In this document: one piece after another, positions 1 to 5,848 of the stretch | Layout of the letters: every line of letters begins with the position of its first letter | Position numbering within the stretch: position 1 is the first letter of the stretch | Source: an uncultured Saprospiraceae bacterium | GTDB lineage: Bacteria; Bacteroidota; Bacteroidia; Chitinophagales; Saprospiraceae | Direction: 5' to 3' | Assembly: GCA_937127195.1 (NCBI GenBank) | Contig: CAKZLT010000741.1 | Span: forward strand, 1-8,182 | Length of the DNA: 8,182 bases | Program-made: the position numbers and the translations under genes | The notes under the pieces: generated by a model | What the model saw: only the letters and a program-made list of their open reading frames with translations | The model's database searches: none | What the model was told of the DNA's origin: nothing

Positions 1-7
1 AAAAATG

Positions 8-40
8 AGACCGTGTCGGTTTTAAAAACCGACACGGTCT
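8..40 (-). terminator. Rho-independent terminator of the aldo/keto reductase gene
   Basis: A perfect 13-bp inverted repeat (AGACCGTGTCGGT at 8-20, ACCGACACGGTCT at 28-40) encloses a short A/T loop that can pair further. Read on the minus strand, the stem is followed by CATTTTT at the window edge, the U-tract expected of an intrinsic terminator. On the plus strand the stem is followed by GAAAAATC, so it works for the gene ending at 72 rather than for plus-strand transcription. It lies about 30 bp after that stop codon. The stem shares CCGTGTC with the hairpin at 4457-4491. Confidence 0.85.
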
Positions 41-71
41 GAAAAATCAATACGTGATTTTTTTTGTTTAC

Positions 72-983
72 TTAAGGAATTTCATGACCTAAAGAAGCTT
101 CCCAGAGCATAAACCACTCTTCTCTTGTCAATTCTATACGAAGCGCATCTACTGCTGCCTCTACCCTTTCGGGTCTTGCTGTTCCTAATACAGGAAGTAT
201 TTTTGATGGATGTCTCAATAGCCACGCCAACAATATTTGGTCTAATTCTGCATCATATTTTTCTAAAATTGGTTCGGCTGCACTTACAATTCTACGCACT
301 TGCGCACTATCCAAATCCGTGAAAATTCGACCACTTGCCAAAGGCGACCATGCCATCGGAGACACTTTCATTCGCTGACACAAATCCAATGTTCCATTAA
401 AAAATGGTTTCGGTTTCATCAAATGCAATTCAATCTGATTCGTAGCTATTTCTAAGCGTGACTGAATTAATTTGAACTGACTAGGCGTAAAATTAGACAC
501 TCCAAAATGTAAAATTTTACCTTGTTTTTTGAGTTGAATAATTGCTTCCGCCACATCATCCGCATCCATTAGAGGGCTCGGGCGATGTAGTAATAATAAG
601 TCGATTCGGTCTGTGTGAAGGTTTCTTAAAGAATTTTCAACCGATGTTATTATATGTTCTTTACTCAAGTCATAAGATTTAATTTTGTGATTTGGTCTGT
701 TATTGGATTTTAATTTTATTCCACACTTAGTAACTATTTGCATCTTCTCCCGTAAACTAGGCTGTAACTGCAAGGCACGACCAAAATCGGCTTCCGAGGT
801 GTAATCACCATAAATATCGGCATGATCGAATGTTGTTACTTCTTGCTCCAAACAACTTTGAATAAGGGATAAATGCTGTTGGTCATTTAACTTCCAACCC
901 CATTGTCCCCATTTCCAGACACCCGCTACTATACGAGAAAACACTGGTCCATTTGGACTTATTTGAATTTTATTAGCTATCAT
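72..983 (-). CDS. ydhF: YdhF-family aldo/keto reductase
   Basis: This 303-residue protein is a full-length cytosolic aldo/keto reductase, a TIM-barrel enzyme that reduces carbonyl compounds with NADPH. The family tetrad is visible: D53 and Y58 in TTFDHADIYGDY, K86 in IVTKCGI and H133 in LLLLHRPSPLMDADDVA. GVSNFTPSQF (161-170), MAWSPLASGRIF (210-221) and the C-terminal LGTARPERVEAA (266-277) are all present, the last matching the cofactor-phosphate-binding segment. From memory it follows E. coli YdhF along its whole length, including the closing residues. The start at 983 is the only ATG before the conserved N-terminal strand; no Shine-Dalgarno is visible, which is normal in Bacteroidota. It is apparently monocistronic, bounded downstream by the 8-40 terminator and upstream by the foldback element at 1072-1240. 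Its physiological substrate cannot be read from the sequence. Confidence 0.95.
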   Translation of the reverse strand: MIANKIQISPNGPVFSRIVAGVWKWGQWGWKLNDQQHLSLIQSCLEQEVTTFDHADIYGDYTSEADFGRALQLQPSLREKMQIVTKCGIKLKSNNRPNHKIKSYDLSKEHIITSVENSLRNLHTDRIDLLLLHRPSPLMDADDVAEAIIQLKKQGKILHFGVSNFTPSQFKLIQSRLEIATNQIELHLMKPKPFFNGTLDLCQRMKVSPMAWSPLASGRIFTDLDSAQVRRIVSAAEPILEKYDAELDQILLAWLLRHPSKILPVLGTARPERVEAAVDALRIELTREEWFMLWEASLGHEIP

Positions 984-1071
984 TTTTGCTTTTTTATTAG
1001 CGATAAACGCATAAAAATCTTTCTAATTTACTTCTAGGTATTATTATTGAATGAATTCAGTAATAAATAAC

Positions 1072-1240
1072 CTAAGTATTCAGTCAAGTTAATAGTGTCG
1101 GTATTTTTTGATAAAATATTTCCGATAACTTCGTTAAAATTTATTTCCGTAACTACGGCTATGCAAAGAAATTTTGCCTCGTTCTCGAAAAATTTTATTG
1201 AAAAAATTACTCGACACTATTAACTTGACTGACTACTTAG
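1072..1240. repeat. MITE-like foldback element with 29-bp terminal inverted repeats
   Basis: The arms at 1072-1100 and 1212-1240 are inverted repeats matching at 28 of 29 positions (the mismatch is T1079 against C1233), and include AGTCAAGTTAATAGTGTCG. Similarity between the arms continues inward, imperfectly, through TATTTTTTGATAAAAT on the left and the complement of ATTTTATTGAAAAAATTA on the right. The whole 169 bp can therefore fold into one long hairpin, centred near CCGTAACTACGG (1147-1158). A second small hairpin, GCAAA/TTTGC, is at 1163-1177. There is no ORF inside. This is the structure of a non-autonomous miniature transposable element or a dispersed intergenic repeat. I see no clear target-site duplication. 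Most of the 347-bp gap between the DUF4625 gene and the reductase consists of this element and the terminator next to it; I recognise no promoter in the remainder (984-1071). Confidence 0.7.
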
Positions 1241-1250
1241 AATCAGAAAA

Positions 1251-1292
1251 AAAATAAGTTCACTAAAGTTTGAACTCCAGTGAACTTATTTT
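1251..1292 (-). terminator. Rho-independent terminator of the TonB receptor-DUF4625 operon
   Basis: A perfect 14-bp inverted repeat (AAAATAAGTTCACT at 1251-1264, AGTGAACTTATTTT at 1279-1292) surrounds a 14-nt loop. On the minus strand the stem runs straight into an eight-T tract, while on the plus strand it is followed by AAAGAAGC. It is thus oriented for the lipoprotein gene, whose stop codon is about 40 bp upstream. A weak 7-bp inverted repeat (GAATAAC/GTTATTC, 1303-1326) sits between stop and terminator and may be a minor 3'-UTR hairpin. Confidence 0.85.
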
Positions 1293-1330
1293 AAAGAAGC
1301 TAGAATAACTAGAACTTCTGTTATTCCAAA

Positions 1331-1726
1331 TTACTGCACATCTACATCTGCTTCAAAACTTGTAGATTTACCTTCTTGGTCAACTACGGTGAAATGAAAG
1401 TGATATTCTCCAGCTACTGCCGTTGCAGGAATTGCAAAATCTTCATGAAAATCAGCATTTAATTGACCTGAATAACTTGTGTATTCAGCTTCTATGTCGT
1501 CTCCTGAGCCACTTTCTGGGTCTAAATCTACCGTTATCTTATCAATTTTGCCAGGTGCATCTATTTCTATATCAATATGTAATTCACCTCCGATAGTAGC
1601 TGTCATACTGTTATTTTCTCCTACTTCAGTGTTAGAAAGTACAGGTGCAGTTAATTCCTCATCACAAGATGAAAAACCTACCATTGTTACGATAGCAAAA
1701 ACAAATAAAATTGATTTAAAATTCAT
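1331..1726 (-). CDS. DUF4625-like small lipoprotein, partner of the TonB receptor
   Basis: This 131-residue protein has a lipoprotein signal: M1-N-F-K, a hydrophobic stretch (about 5-17), then GFSSC with C21 as the probable lipidated cysteine. The residues after it are D-E-E, an acidic run similar to the surface-export signals described for Bacteroidota lipoproteins. The mature part is a single beta-rich, Ig-like domain ending in GEYHFHFTVVDQEGKSTSF, which I recognise as the DUF4625 type. The domain has no known enzymatic role. It is rich in Asp/Glu (for instance DLDPESGSGDDIEAEY) and has four His, including H-F-H, so metal binding is conceivable but unproven. It lies 43 bp downstream of the receptor gene, with no promoter or terminator between them, and is followed by a strong terminator, so the pair is very likely one operon. 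An accessory or periplasmic/surface binding role for the receptor's substrate is the most natural inference. Confidence 0.8.
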   Translation of the reverse strand: MNFKSILFVFAIVTMVGFSSCDEELTAPVLSNTEVGENNSMTATIGGELHIDIEIDAPGKIDKITVDLDPESGSGDDIEAEYTSYSGQLNADFHEDFAIPATAVAGEYHFHFTVVDQEGKSTSFEADVDVQ

Positions 1727-1769
1727 TCTAACGAAATTTTTACGTTAATTAAAAATGTATATTTAAAAA

Positions 1770-4208
1770 TTATTTCCCTTTCATTTTTACCGAAAAGGGT
1801 ACAGAAATATTGATGACAAAATTTCTACCTGCTTCGGGTACATTGATGAGCCTGTAATAACTCATGTGATTAAAATATTTAGTGTTAAAAAGATTTTGTA
1901 CCTGCATGGCAATATTTATTTTTTGGTTCTTTAAAAACACATTACCTCCCAAACTAAGGTTAAATACCTGATAACCGTCTGTCGGTTTTTCTGGCGGCAC
2001 GATACTATTCTGAGCTGCTGTGAGCCTATAATCAAGAGATATGTACGAATCCTTGATAAATGCTATTTCAGGGTTTTGATATTTTATATTAAAAATAGCT
2101 GATGCAGGTGGTAAAAATGGTAAAGTATAACCTTTCTTTTCGCCCGACAATTGCTCTGCATGTATATATTCTCCAATAAAACCCAATTGCAAAAAGTTAG
2201 AAATTTCGTAGTGTGCGTGTAATTCACCACCAAATCTAAACACGTCACTTTCTGTGTATTCAAAAACTTGATTACCAAATCCATAGAGTCTATCGAATGT
2301 AGAAGTAGGATTCAGATAGATATAATTCGAAAAATAATTGACAAAAGGCGATACGCCAATAGCAAAATTCTTAGAATTATACTCAACTCCTGCATCTAAC
2401 TGATAAGAAATCTCTGGAGACAAATCAGCATTACCTACTTCATAGCTGAAACGATGATAATTCACTCCATTGGCTGCCAATTCTTTAGCAATAGGCATTC
2501 GAAAACTTTTGCCTATATTTAACTTGTAAGACCATTTTTCGGGGTTATAGTTATAGCCAATTGACCATGTAAAATTGGAAAAATTACGATTAATATCCGC
2601 CACTCTTTGTAGATAATCACTTACTGTATCACCATTTTCATAAATAGGAGATACAAACCAATCTTGATGATTGGCGGTATTGATATTTCCAAAATCATAT
2701 CGGATACCAGCTTGAATTAGGCTTTTTTCAGAAAAATTATGTTTCATCACGACAAAACTCCCTAGGCTTAATTGCTTATAAGAAGGAATAATAAAGCCAC
2801 GACCACCAATTTCATTTTCTTTATACTCACCATTAATACCTGTATTTAATTGGGTTTTGTTGGATAATCTATAAAAGAGTTTTGCATTTCCTGAGTATAT
2901 ATCTTTTTGAAATTGACGTTCTATTTCTGGATTAAAATCCAATGTTTCAGGAAAAACAGCAGGCATATAACCATGCTGTGTATATTGACTCCATTCTTCT
3001 CTGTAATTGCGTTGATATCCTAAATCTAATTCAAGTCTCCACTTCTCCGACAAATAAGAACTCTTATTAATAACTTTAAAATGATTAACTTGCTGATAAG
3101 GATATAATATATCTCGACTAGAAGCATCATGTACCTCTAAATCTACATTACGAGGTTCTAAGCCATGAGCATTTGCAAAAAAACCGTTCCTTGTATTGAC
3201 ATTACTGATATAAAATTTACTTTGAAATCGGTCTTTGATGACACCAAATGAAGTATGTATATTTTGCTCCTTACCTGCTGTATTCCGTAAGTGATTATCA
3301 TTTAATGGTACTCGATAATTATAAATATCAACACTATCTGTTGGTACTTTGTAATCGCCATAATCAAGAATGGTGGCTCTTACTGTAGCAAAAAAACCTT
3401 TTTTTCGGGCAAACAATGAAACTGAACTACCCAAAAAATCATTATTAGTTTTGCCTGATAAGTTAACACTTCCACCATATGAATTTTCTAAAGGAACACT
3501 TCTATTTTTCATATCAATGATACCACCAATCGCATCAGAACCGTACATCAATGATGCTGGACCTTTGATTATTTCAATATTATCAACCGCATATTGGTCG
3601 ATTTCGAGTCCATGGTCTGCGCCCCATTGCTGAGATTCATGCTTGATATTATTTTCTACAACCACCACACGATTGAAGCTAAGACCGCGAATTACTGGTT
3701 TTGATTGCCCCGAACCAATATCTATCGTTGTCACTCCTGGTAATCTTTCGAGAGATTTCATCAAACTACCACCAAGATTTTTTTTCAAATAATCATCATT
3801 AACGACTTCTATATTCAGTGATGTTTCCTTTTTTCTATCTTCTGAATAATTATCTTTAATAACAACCTCATCCAATTTAACAGATGCTTCCTCTAATTGA
3901 AATTTATATTTTTTACGCTCTATCAAAGCAACCGTCTTTCTTAATGTTTTATAACCTAAAAAGGAAATTTCGACTTGATAAGTGCTTTCTAATAAATCAT
4001 CAATCACAAAATCACCATGAATATCCGTTTTTGCACCTTTATTGATAGCATTAATACTGACAGATGCACCTGTTAGCGGTTTGTCGTTTTCATCAACCAC
4101 TGTTCCTATGAATTGGTAATATGTCTGCCCATAGGAAAAACTAGATAAACAGCTTATTCCTAGAACAACCATAAAAACCTTGATTATATCATTTTTTATC
4201 ATAGACAT
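1770..4208 (-). CDS. TonB-dependent outer-membrane receptor, ZnuD-like (probable metal uptake)
   Basis: This is a complete 812-residue receptor. A signal peptide covers about 1-27 (cleavage near SFSYGQ). A CarboxypepD_reg-like domain follows (about 31-105, GTVVDENDKPLTGASVSI). The plug runs from about 125 to 235 and contains LERLPGVTTIDIG, KPVIRGL and IEIIKGPASLMYGSDAIGG (211-229), and the rest is a beta-barrel with VQNLFNTKY near the C-terminus. In the plug, QWGADHGLEID holds D198-H199 just before the GPASLMYG motif, where ZnuD-type zinc receptors have a PDHA-like Asp-His pair. ELAANGVNYHRFSYEVGNADLSPE (576-599) matches the ELxxxGxH..YExGxxxL segment of that group. His also occur in loop-like stretches (H348, H360, H376). 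The start at 4208 is preceded by an AAAAGAGA purine run; an in-frame ATG two codons later is an alternative. The gene is first in an operon with the DUF4625 lipoprotein, under a Fur-type operator cluster. The receptor class is certain. Zinc as substrate is inferred, and another metal or a metal chelate is possible. Confidence 0.93.
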   Translation of the reverse strand: MSMIKNDIIKVFMVVLGISCLSSFSYGQTYYQFIGTVVDENDKPLTGASVSINAINKGAKTDIHGDFVIDDLLESTYQVEISFLGYKTLRKTVALIERKKYKFQLEEASVKLDEVVIKDNYSEDRKKETSLNIEVVNDDYLKKNLGGSLMKSLERLPGVTTIDIGSGQSKPVIRGLSFNRVVVVENNIKHESQQWGADHGLEIDQYAVDNIEIIKGPASLMYGSDAIGGIIDMKNRSVPLENSYGGSVNLSGKTNNDFLGSSVSLFARKKGFFATVRATILDYGDYKVPTDSVDIYNYRVPLNDNHLRNTAGKEQNIHTSFGVIKDRFQSKFYISNVNTRNGFFANAHGLEPRNVDLEVHDASSRDILYPYQQVNHFKVINKSSYLSEKWRLELDLGYQRNYREEWSQYTQHGYMPAVFPETLDFNPEIERQFQKDIYSGNAKLFYRLSNKTQLNTGINGEYKENEIGGRGFIIPSYKQLSLGSFVVMKHNFSEKSLIQAGIRYDFGNINTANHQDWFVSPIYENGDTVSDYLQRVADINRNFSNFTWSIGYNYNPEKWSYKLNIGKSFRMPIAKELAANGVNYHRFSYEVGNADLSPEISYQLDAGVEYNSKNFAIGVSPFVNYFSNYIYLNPTSTFDRLYGFGNQVFEYTESDVFRFGGELHAHYEISNFLQLGFIGEYIHAEQLSGEKKGYTLPFLPPASAIFNIKYQNPEIAFIKDSYISLDYRLTAAQNSIVPPEKPTDGYQVFNLSLGGNVFLKNQKINIAMQVQNLFNTKYFNHMSYYRLINVPEAGRNFVINISVPFSVKMKGK

Positions 4209-4248
4209 GAATCTCTTTTATTAATTTGCTTCTTTGAAAAACAACAAA

Positions 4249-4263
4249 TGCAACAACATTGCA
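4249..4263. promoter_or_regulatory. Fur-type operator box 1 (imperfect)
   Basis: TGCAACAACATTGCA is a 15-bp imperfect palindrome with outer half-sites TGCAA/TTGCA, located about 40 bp upstream of the receptor start codon and downstream of its predicted -7 element. It lies 17 bp from box 2. Its 7-1-7 spacing fits Fur-family repressors. This copy is the least symmetric of the three. Confidence 0.55.
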
Positions 4264-4265
4264 AA

Positions 4266-4280
4266 TGCAACAATATTGCA
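4266..4280. promoter_or_regulatory. Fur-type operator box 2
   Basis: TGCAACAATATTGCA is a near-perfect 7-1-7 inverted repeat (TGCAACA-A-TATTGCA, one mismatched pair). Its right edge overlaps the predicted -7 element of the receptor promoter by two bases, so a bound dimer would cover the promoter or transcription start. The direct repeat TTGCAAATGCAACA occurs at 4259-4272, bridging boxes 1 and 2, and again at 4298-4311, entering box 3. Confidence 0.6.
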
Positions 4281-4309
4281 AATATAGTTATATATTTTTG
4301 CAAATGCAA
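4279..4309 (-). promoter_or_regulatory. Predicted promoter of the TonB receptor operon
   Basis: On the minus strand there is a TATATTTG (plus coordinates 4279-4286), an exact match to the Bacteroidota -7 consensus TAnnTTTG. A TTG lies 20 bp upstream (4307-4309), within the usual -33 spacing range. Transcription would start about 65 bp before the ATG at 4208. The -33 triplet is inside operator box 3 and the -7 element touches box 2, an arrangement suited to repression. A second TAnnTTTG (TATTTTTG, 4293-4300) on the plus strand could serve the divergent small ORF, but its -33 spacing is poor. Confidence 0.6.
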
Positions 4310-4320
4310 CATTGTTGCAT
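4304..4320. promoter_or_regulatory. Fur-type operator box 3 (perfect palindrome)
   Basis: ATGCAACATTGTTGCAT is a perfect 17-bp palindrome around a single central base, containing TGCAACA-T-TGTTGCA. This is the 7-1-7 architecture bound by Fur, Zur and relatives; the actual letters differ from the classical E. coli Fur box. It contains the predicted -33 element of the receptor promoter and lies 12 bp before the start codon of the divergent small ORF, so it could control both directions. Confidence 0.65.
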
Positions 4321-4332
4321 ATATTTACTCTT

Positions 4333-4437
4333 ATGAAAAACATAAAAATGACAAAATCGACTAAAATATTGCTTCAAGCATTTGAAAAGGTCAATAGAGC
4401 TGTTTCTGCTGATAAGTTTGTTAAACAAGTGACATAA
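4333..4437 (+). CDS. Divergent 34-codon ORF, possible N-terminal fragment of a Fur/Zur-family regulator
   Basis: ATG at 4333 to TAA at 4435-4437 gives a 34-residue basic peptide, the only credible plus-strand coding candidate in the window. A second ATG at codon 6 (4348) is an equally likely start. The segment TKSTKILLQAFEKVNRAVSA lines up by eye with the first two helices of Fur/Zur winged-helix domains (pattern T...K..VL..F.....A.SA..L...L; compare E. coli Zur TPQRLEVLRLM...GAISA). A real Fur protein would continue for about another 90-110 residues, including the recognition helix and metal ligands. Here translation stops, and I find no continuation in the other frames before the hairpin at 4457. 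It could therefore be a decayed regulator, an unrelated small protein, or chance. No Shine-Dalgarno is seen. Operator box 3 is directly upstream, consistent with shared or autoregulatory control. Confidence 0.4.
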   Translation: MKNIKMTKSTKILLQAFEKVNRAVSADKFVKQVT

Positions 4438-4456
4438 AATTTATGATATAAATATC

Positions 4457-4491
4457 AAAACCGTATCAGTTAAAAAAACTGACACGGTTTT
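4457..4491 (-). terminator. Hairpin terminator between the asparaginase gene and the small ORF
   Basis: Arms AAAACCGTATCAGTT (4457-4471) and AACTGACACGGTTTT (4477-4491) form a 15-bp stem with a small A-rich loop. The single non-complementary pair (A4465/C4483) becomes a G-U wobble in minus-strand RNA but an A-C mismatch in plus-strand RNA, which favours use by the asparaginase gene ending at 4566. Both sides carry short T runs, so some bidirectional activity, also ending the plus-strand small ORF, is possible. A weaker 6-bp hairpin (CACGTT/AACGTG, 4535-4559) lies between it and the asparaginase stop codon. Confidence 0.7.
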
Positions 4492-4565
4492 CGTTTGATA
4501 ACCAAATATTTAAATCAAGAAAATCTAATTAAGTCACGTTACTCAAAACTCAAAACGTGCTTTTA

Positions 4566-5564
4566 TTACTCCCCTTTTACATAGTAATCTGTTTTAACCA
4601 TTTCATTTTTACCATCAACACAAATAGCATAAGAAAAGCCTTCATGAATAGAATAACCACCATATTCACCAGATTTATTAATGGCTAGATAGCCAACTTG
4701 CAAATCTTTATAATCATATTTTTTAATAATTCTCATCACCGCTTTCTTACAAGCCTCATTGGGAGAAAGTCCATTTCTCATAAATTCAACAATCAGAAAA
4801 CTACCTAATGTTTTCATAATCACTTCACCTAATCCAGTCGCGCAAGCCGCACCGACTTCGTTATCAACAAACAAACTCGCACCTATAATTGGAGAGTCTC
4901 CTACCCTACCTCGCATTTTATAACCTAAACCACTTGTTGTACAAGACCCAGAAATATCGCCATTTTTATCAATCGCCAATTGACTGATTGTATCATGGTT
5001 TTCAACATTAATGATTGGTTCATACTTAGATTTTTCTTTCCACTCTTCCCAAGCTTTTTCAGACTTTTCTGTTAATAATTTTTCTTCTTTAAAGCCTTGT
5101 TCTTTAGCAAATTGTAATGCTCCTTCTCCTGCCAACATAACATGTGGCGTTTCTTCCATTACTTTTCTTGCGACCGAAATTGGGTGTTTTATATTCTCAA
5201 TAAAACAAACTGCACCTGCATTACCTTTTTCATCCATAATGCAAGCATCTAAGGTAACATGACCATCACGGTCAGGTGTTCCACCGATTCCAACAGTTGT
5301 CCCCTTAGGGTCAGCTTCCACTACTTTTACACCTTCCTCTACTGCATCCAAAGCACGACCATTATTAGAAAGTATTTCCCAAGCCTTTTCGTTTGCTATC
5401 AAGCCATGATTCCATGTTGCGATGACCAAAGGTTTAGCACCTCCCAAACTAGATGAAGGAGAAACCTCTTCTTTAGAAATTTCCTTTTCGTTATCACAAC
5501 TCACGAGACCTAACCCCAATGATGCTAAGAGTGATTTAGCTACAAATTGCCTTCTATTAAACAT
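4566..5564 (-). CDS. N4-(beta-N-acetylglucosaminyl)-L-asparaginase (glycosylasparaginase), Tat lipoprotein
   Basis: This 332-residue Ntn-hydrolase precursor cleaves the GlcNAc-Asn bond of asparagine-linked glycans after proteolysis of the glycoprotein. The precursor cuts itself at D191-T192 in ENHDTIS, making T192 the N-terminal nucleophile of the beta chain. With a constant 40-residue offset from the mature E. meningosepticum enzyme as I recall it, W51, T210, R220, D223 and G244 fall on its active-site positions, in TWNHGL, SCTTSG, GRVGDSP and ATGLGE. The Phe of TWNFG is His here (H53). The N-terminus NRRQFVAKSLLASLGLGLVSC has a twin-arginine motif and a possible lipobox with C23, so export folded through Tat followed by lipid anchoring is likely. 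The next residues are acidic. It appears monocistronic: 284 bp separate it from the monooxygenase gene upstream, and a hairpin lies downstream. Family assignment is very secure; membrane anchoring is inferred. Confidence 0.95.
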   Translation of the reverse strand: MFNRRQFVAKSLLASLGLGLVSCDNEKEISKEEVSPSSSLGGAKPLVIATWNHGLIANEKAWEILSNNGRALDAVEEGVKVVEADPKGTTVGIGGTPDRDGHVTLDACIMDEKGNAGAVCFIENIKHPISVARKVMEETPHVMLAGEGALQFAKEQGFKEEKLLTEKSEKAWEEWKEKSKYEPIINVENHDTISQLAIDKNGDISGSCTTSGLGYKMRGRVGDSPIIGASLFVDNEVGAACATGLGEVIMKTLGSFLIVEFMRNGLSPNEACKKAVMRIIKKYDYKDLQVGYLAINKSGEYGGYSIHEGFSYAICVDGKNEMVKTDYYVKGE

Positions 5565-5616
5565 ATTTTCTATTTGTAATAATAATAAAAAATCACAAAG
5601 TAAAACTTTAAGAAAC

Positions 5617-5636
5617 TATACATTATTAAATGTATA
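5617..5636. promoter_or_regulatory. Palindrome upstream of the asparaginase gene, possible operator
   Basis: TATACATT-ATTA-AATGTATA is a perfect 8-4-8 inverted repeat about 53 bp upstream of the asparaginase start codon. Its position suits an operator or a 5'-UTR hairpin. In AT-rich intergenic DNA an 8-bp arm can arise by chance, and I cannot assign a regulator. In the rest of the 5565-5848 gap I see no convincing promoter, only a degenerate -7-like TTACTTTG (minus strand, 5596-5603), and no strong terminator for the monooxygenase. Confidence 0.35.
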
Positions 5637-5848
5637 ACTCCCCACTTTTACTAAGTTGGTTGGTATAAAGTTTTGTGTAAGTTCCTTATTCTAAATTGTA
5701 GATATGACTTTTTTATTTTGGATAAGTATGCTCTTTTTGTTTTAAAATCTTAGTGTGAATGTAACGATTTTTTTTGAATAAAACGGTATATTCTTGTTAG
5801 TCTTCGTAAATATTCTTTTTGACCAATTAATGTTTTTAACAAAAAAAA

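Noticed and set aside
1060..1250. Target-site duplication or transposase remnant around the foldback element
   Set aside because: Flanking bases (AAATAAC on the left, AATCAG on the right) show no convincing direct repeat and the interior has no meaningful ORF, so a specific IS family cannot be named.
1479..1748. 89-codon plus-strand ORF over the DUF4625 gene
   Set aside because: Antisense to a lipoprotein gene with clear signal peptide and operon context; Ser/Ile-rich translation with no recognisable features.
4293..4300. Plus-strand TATTTTTG as a firm promoter for the small ORF
   Set aside because: It matches the -7 consensus, but the nearest suitable TTG is only 14 bp upstream, shorter than the usual spacing, so it is mentioned only as a possibility.
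4249..4320. Short repeats that could suggest a CRISPR-like or iteron array
   Set aside because: Units are 14-17 bp, palindromic, only three in number, unevenly spaced and directly on a promoter; operator sites explain them better than CRISPR repeats or replication iterons.
5422..5637. 71-codon plus-strand ORF running past the asparaginase start
   Set aside because: Mostly antisense to the signal-peptide region of the asparaginase, low-complexity Ser/Leu/Asn content, and no promoter or ribosome site.
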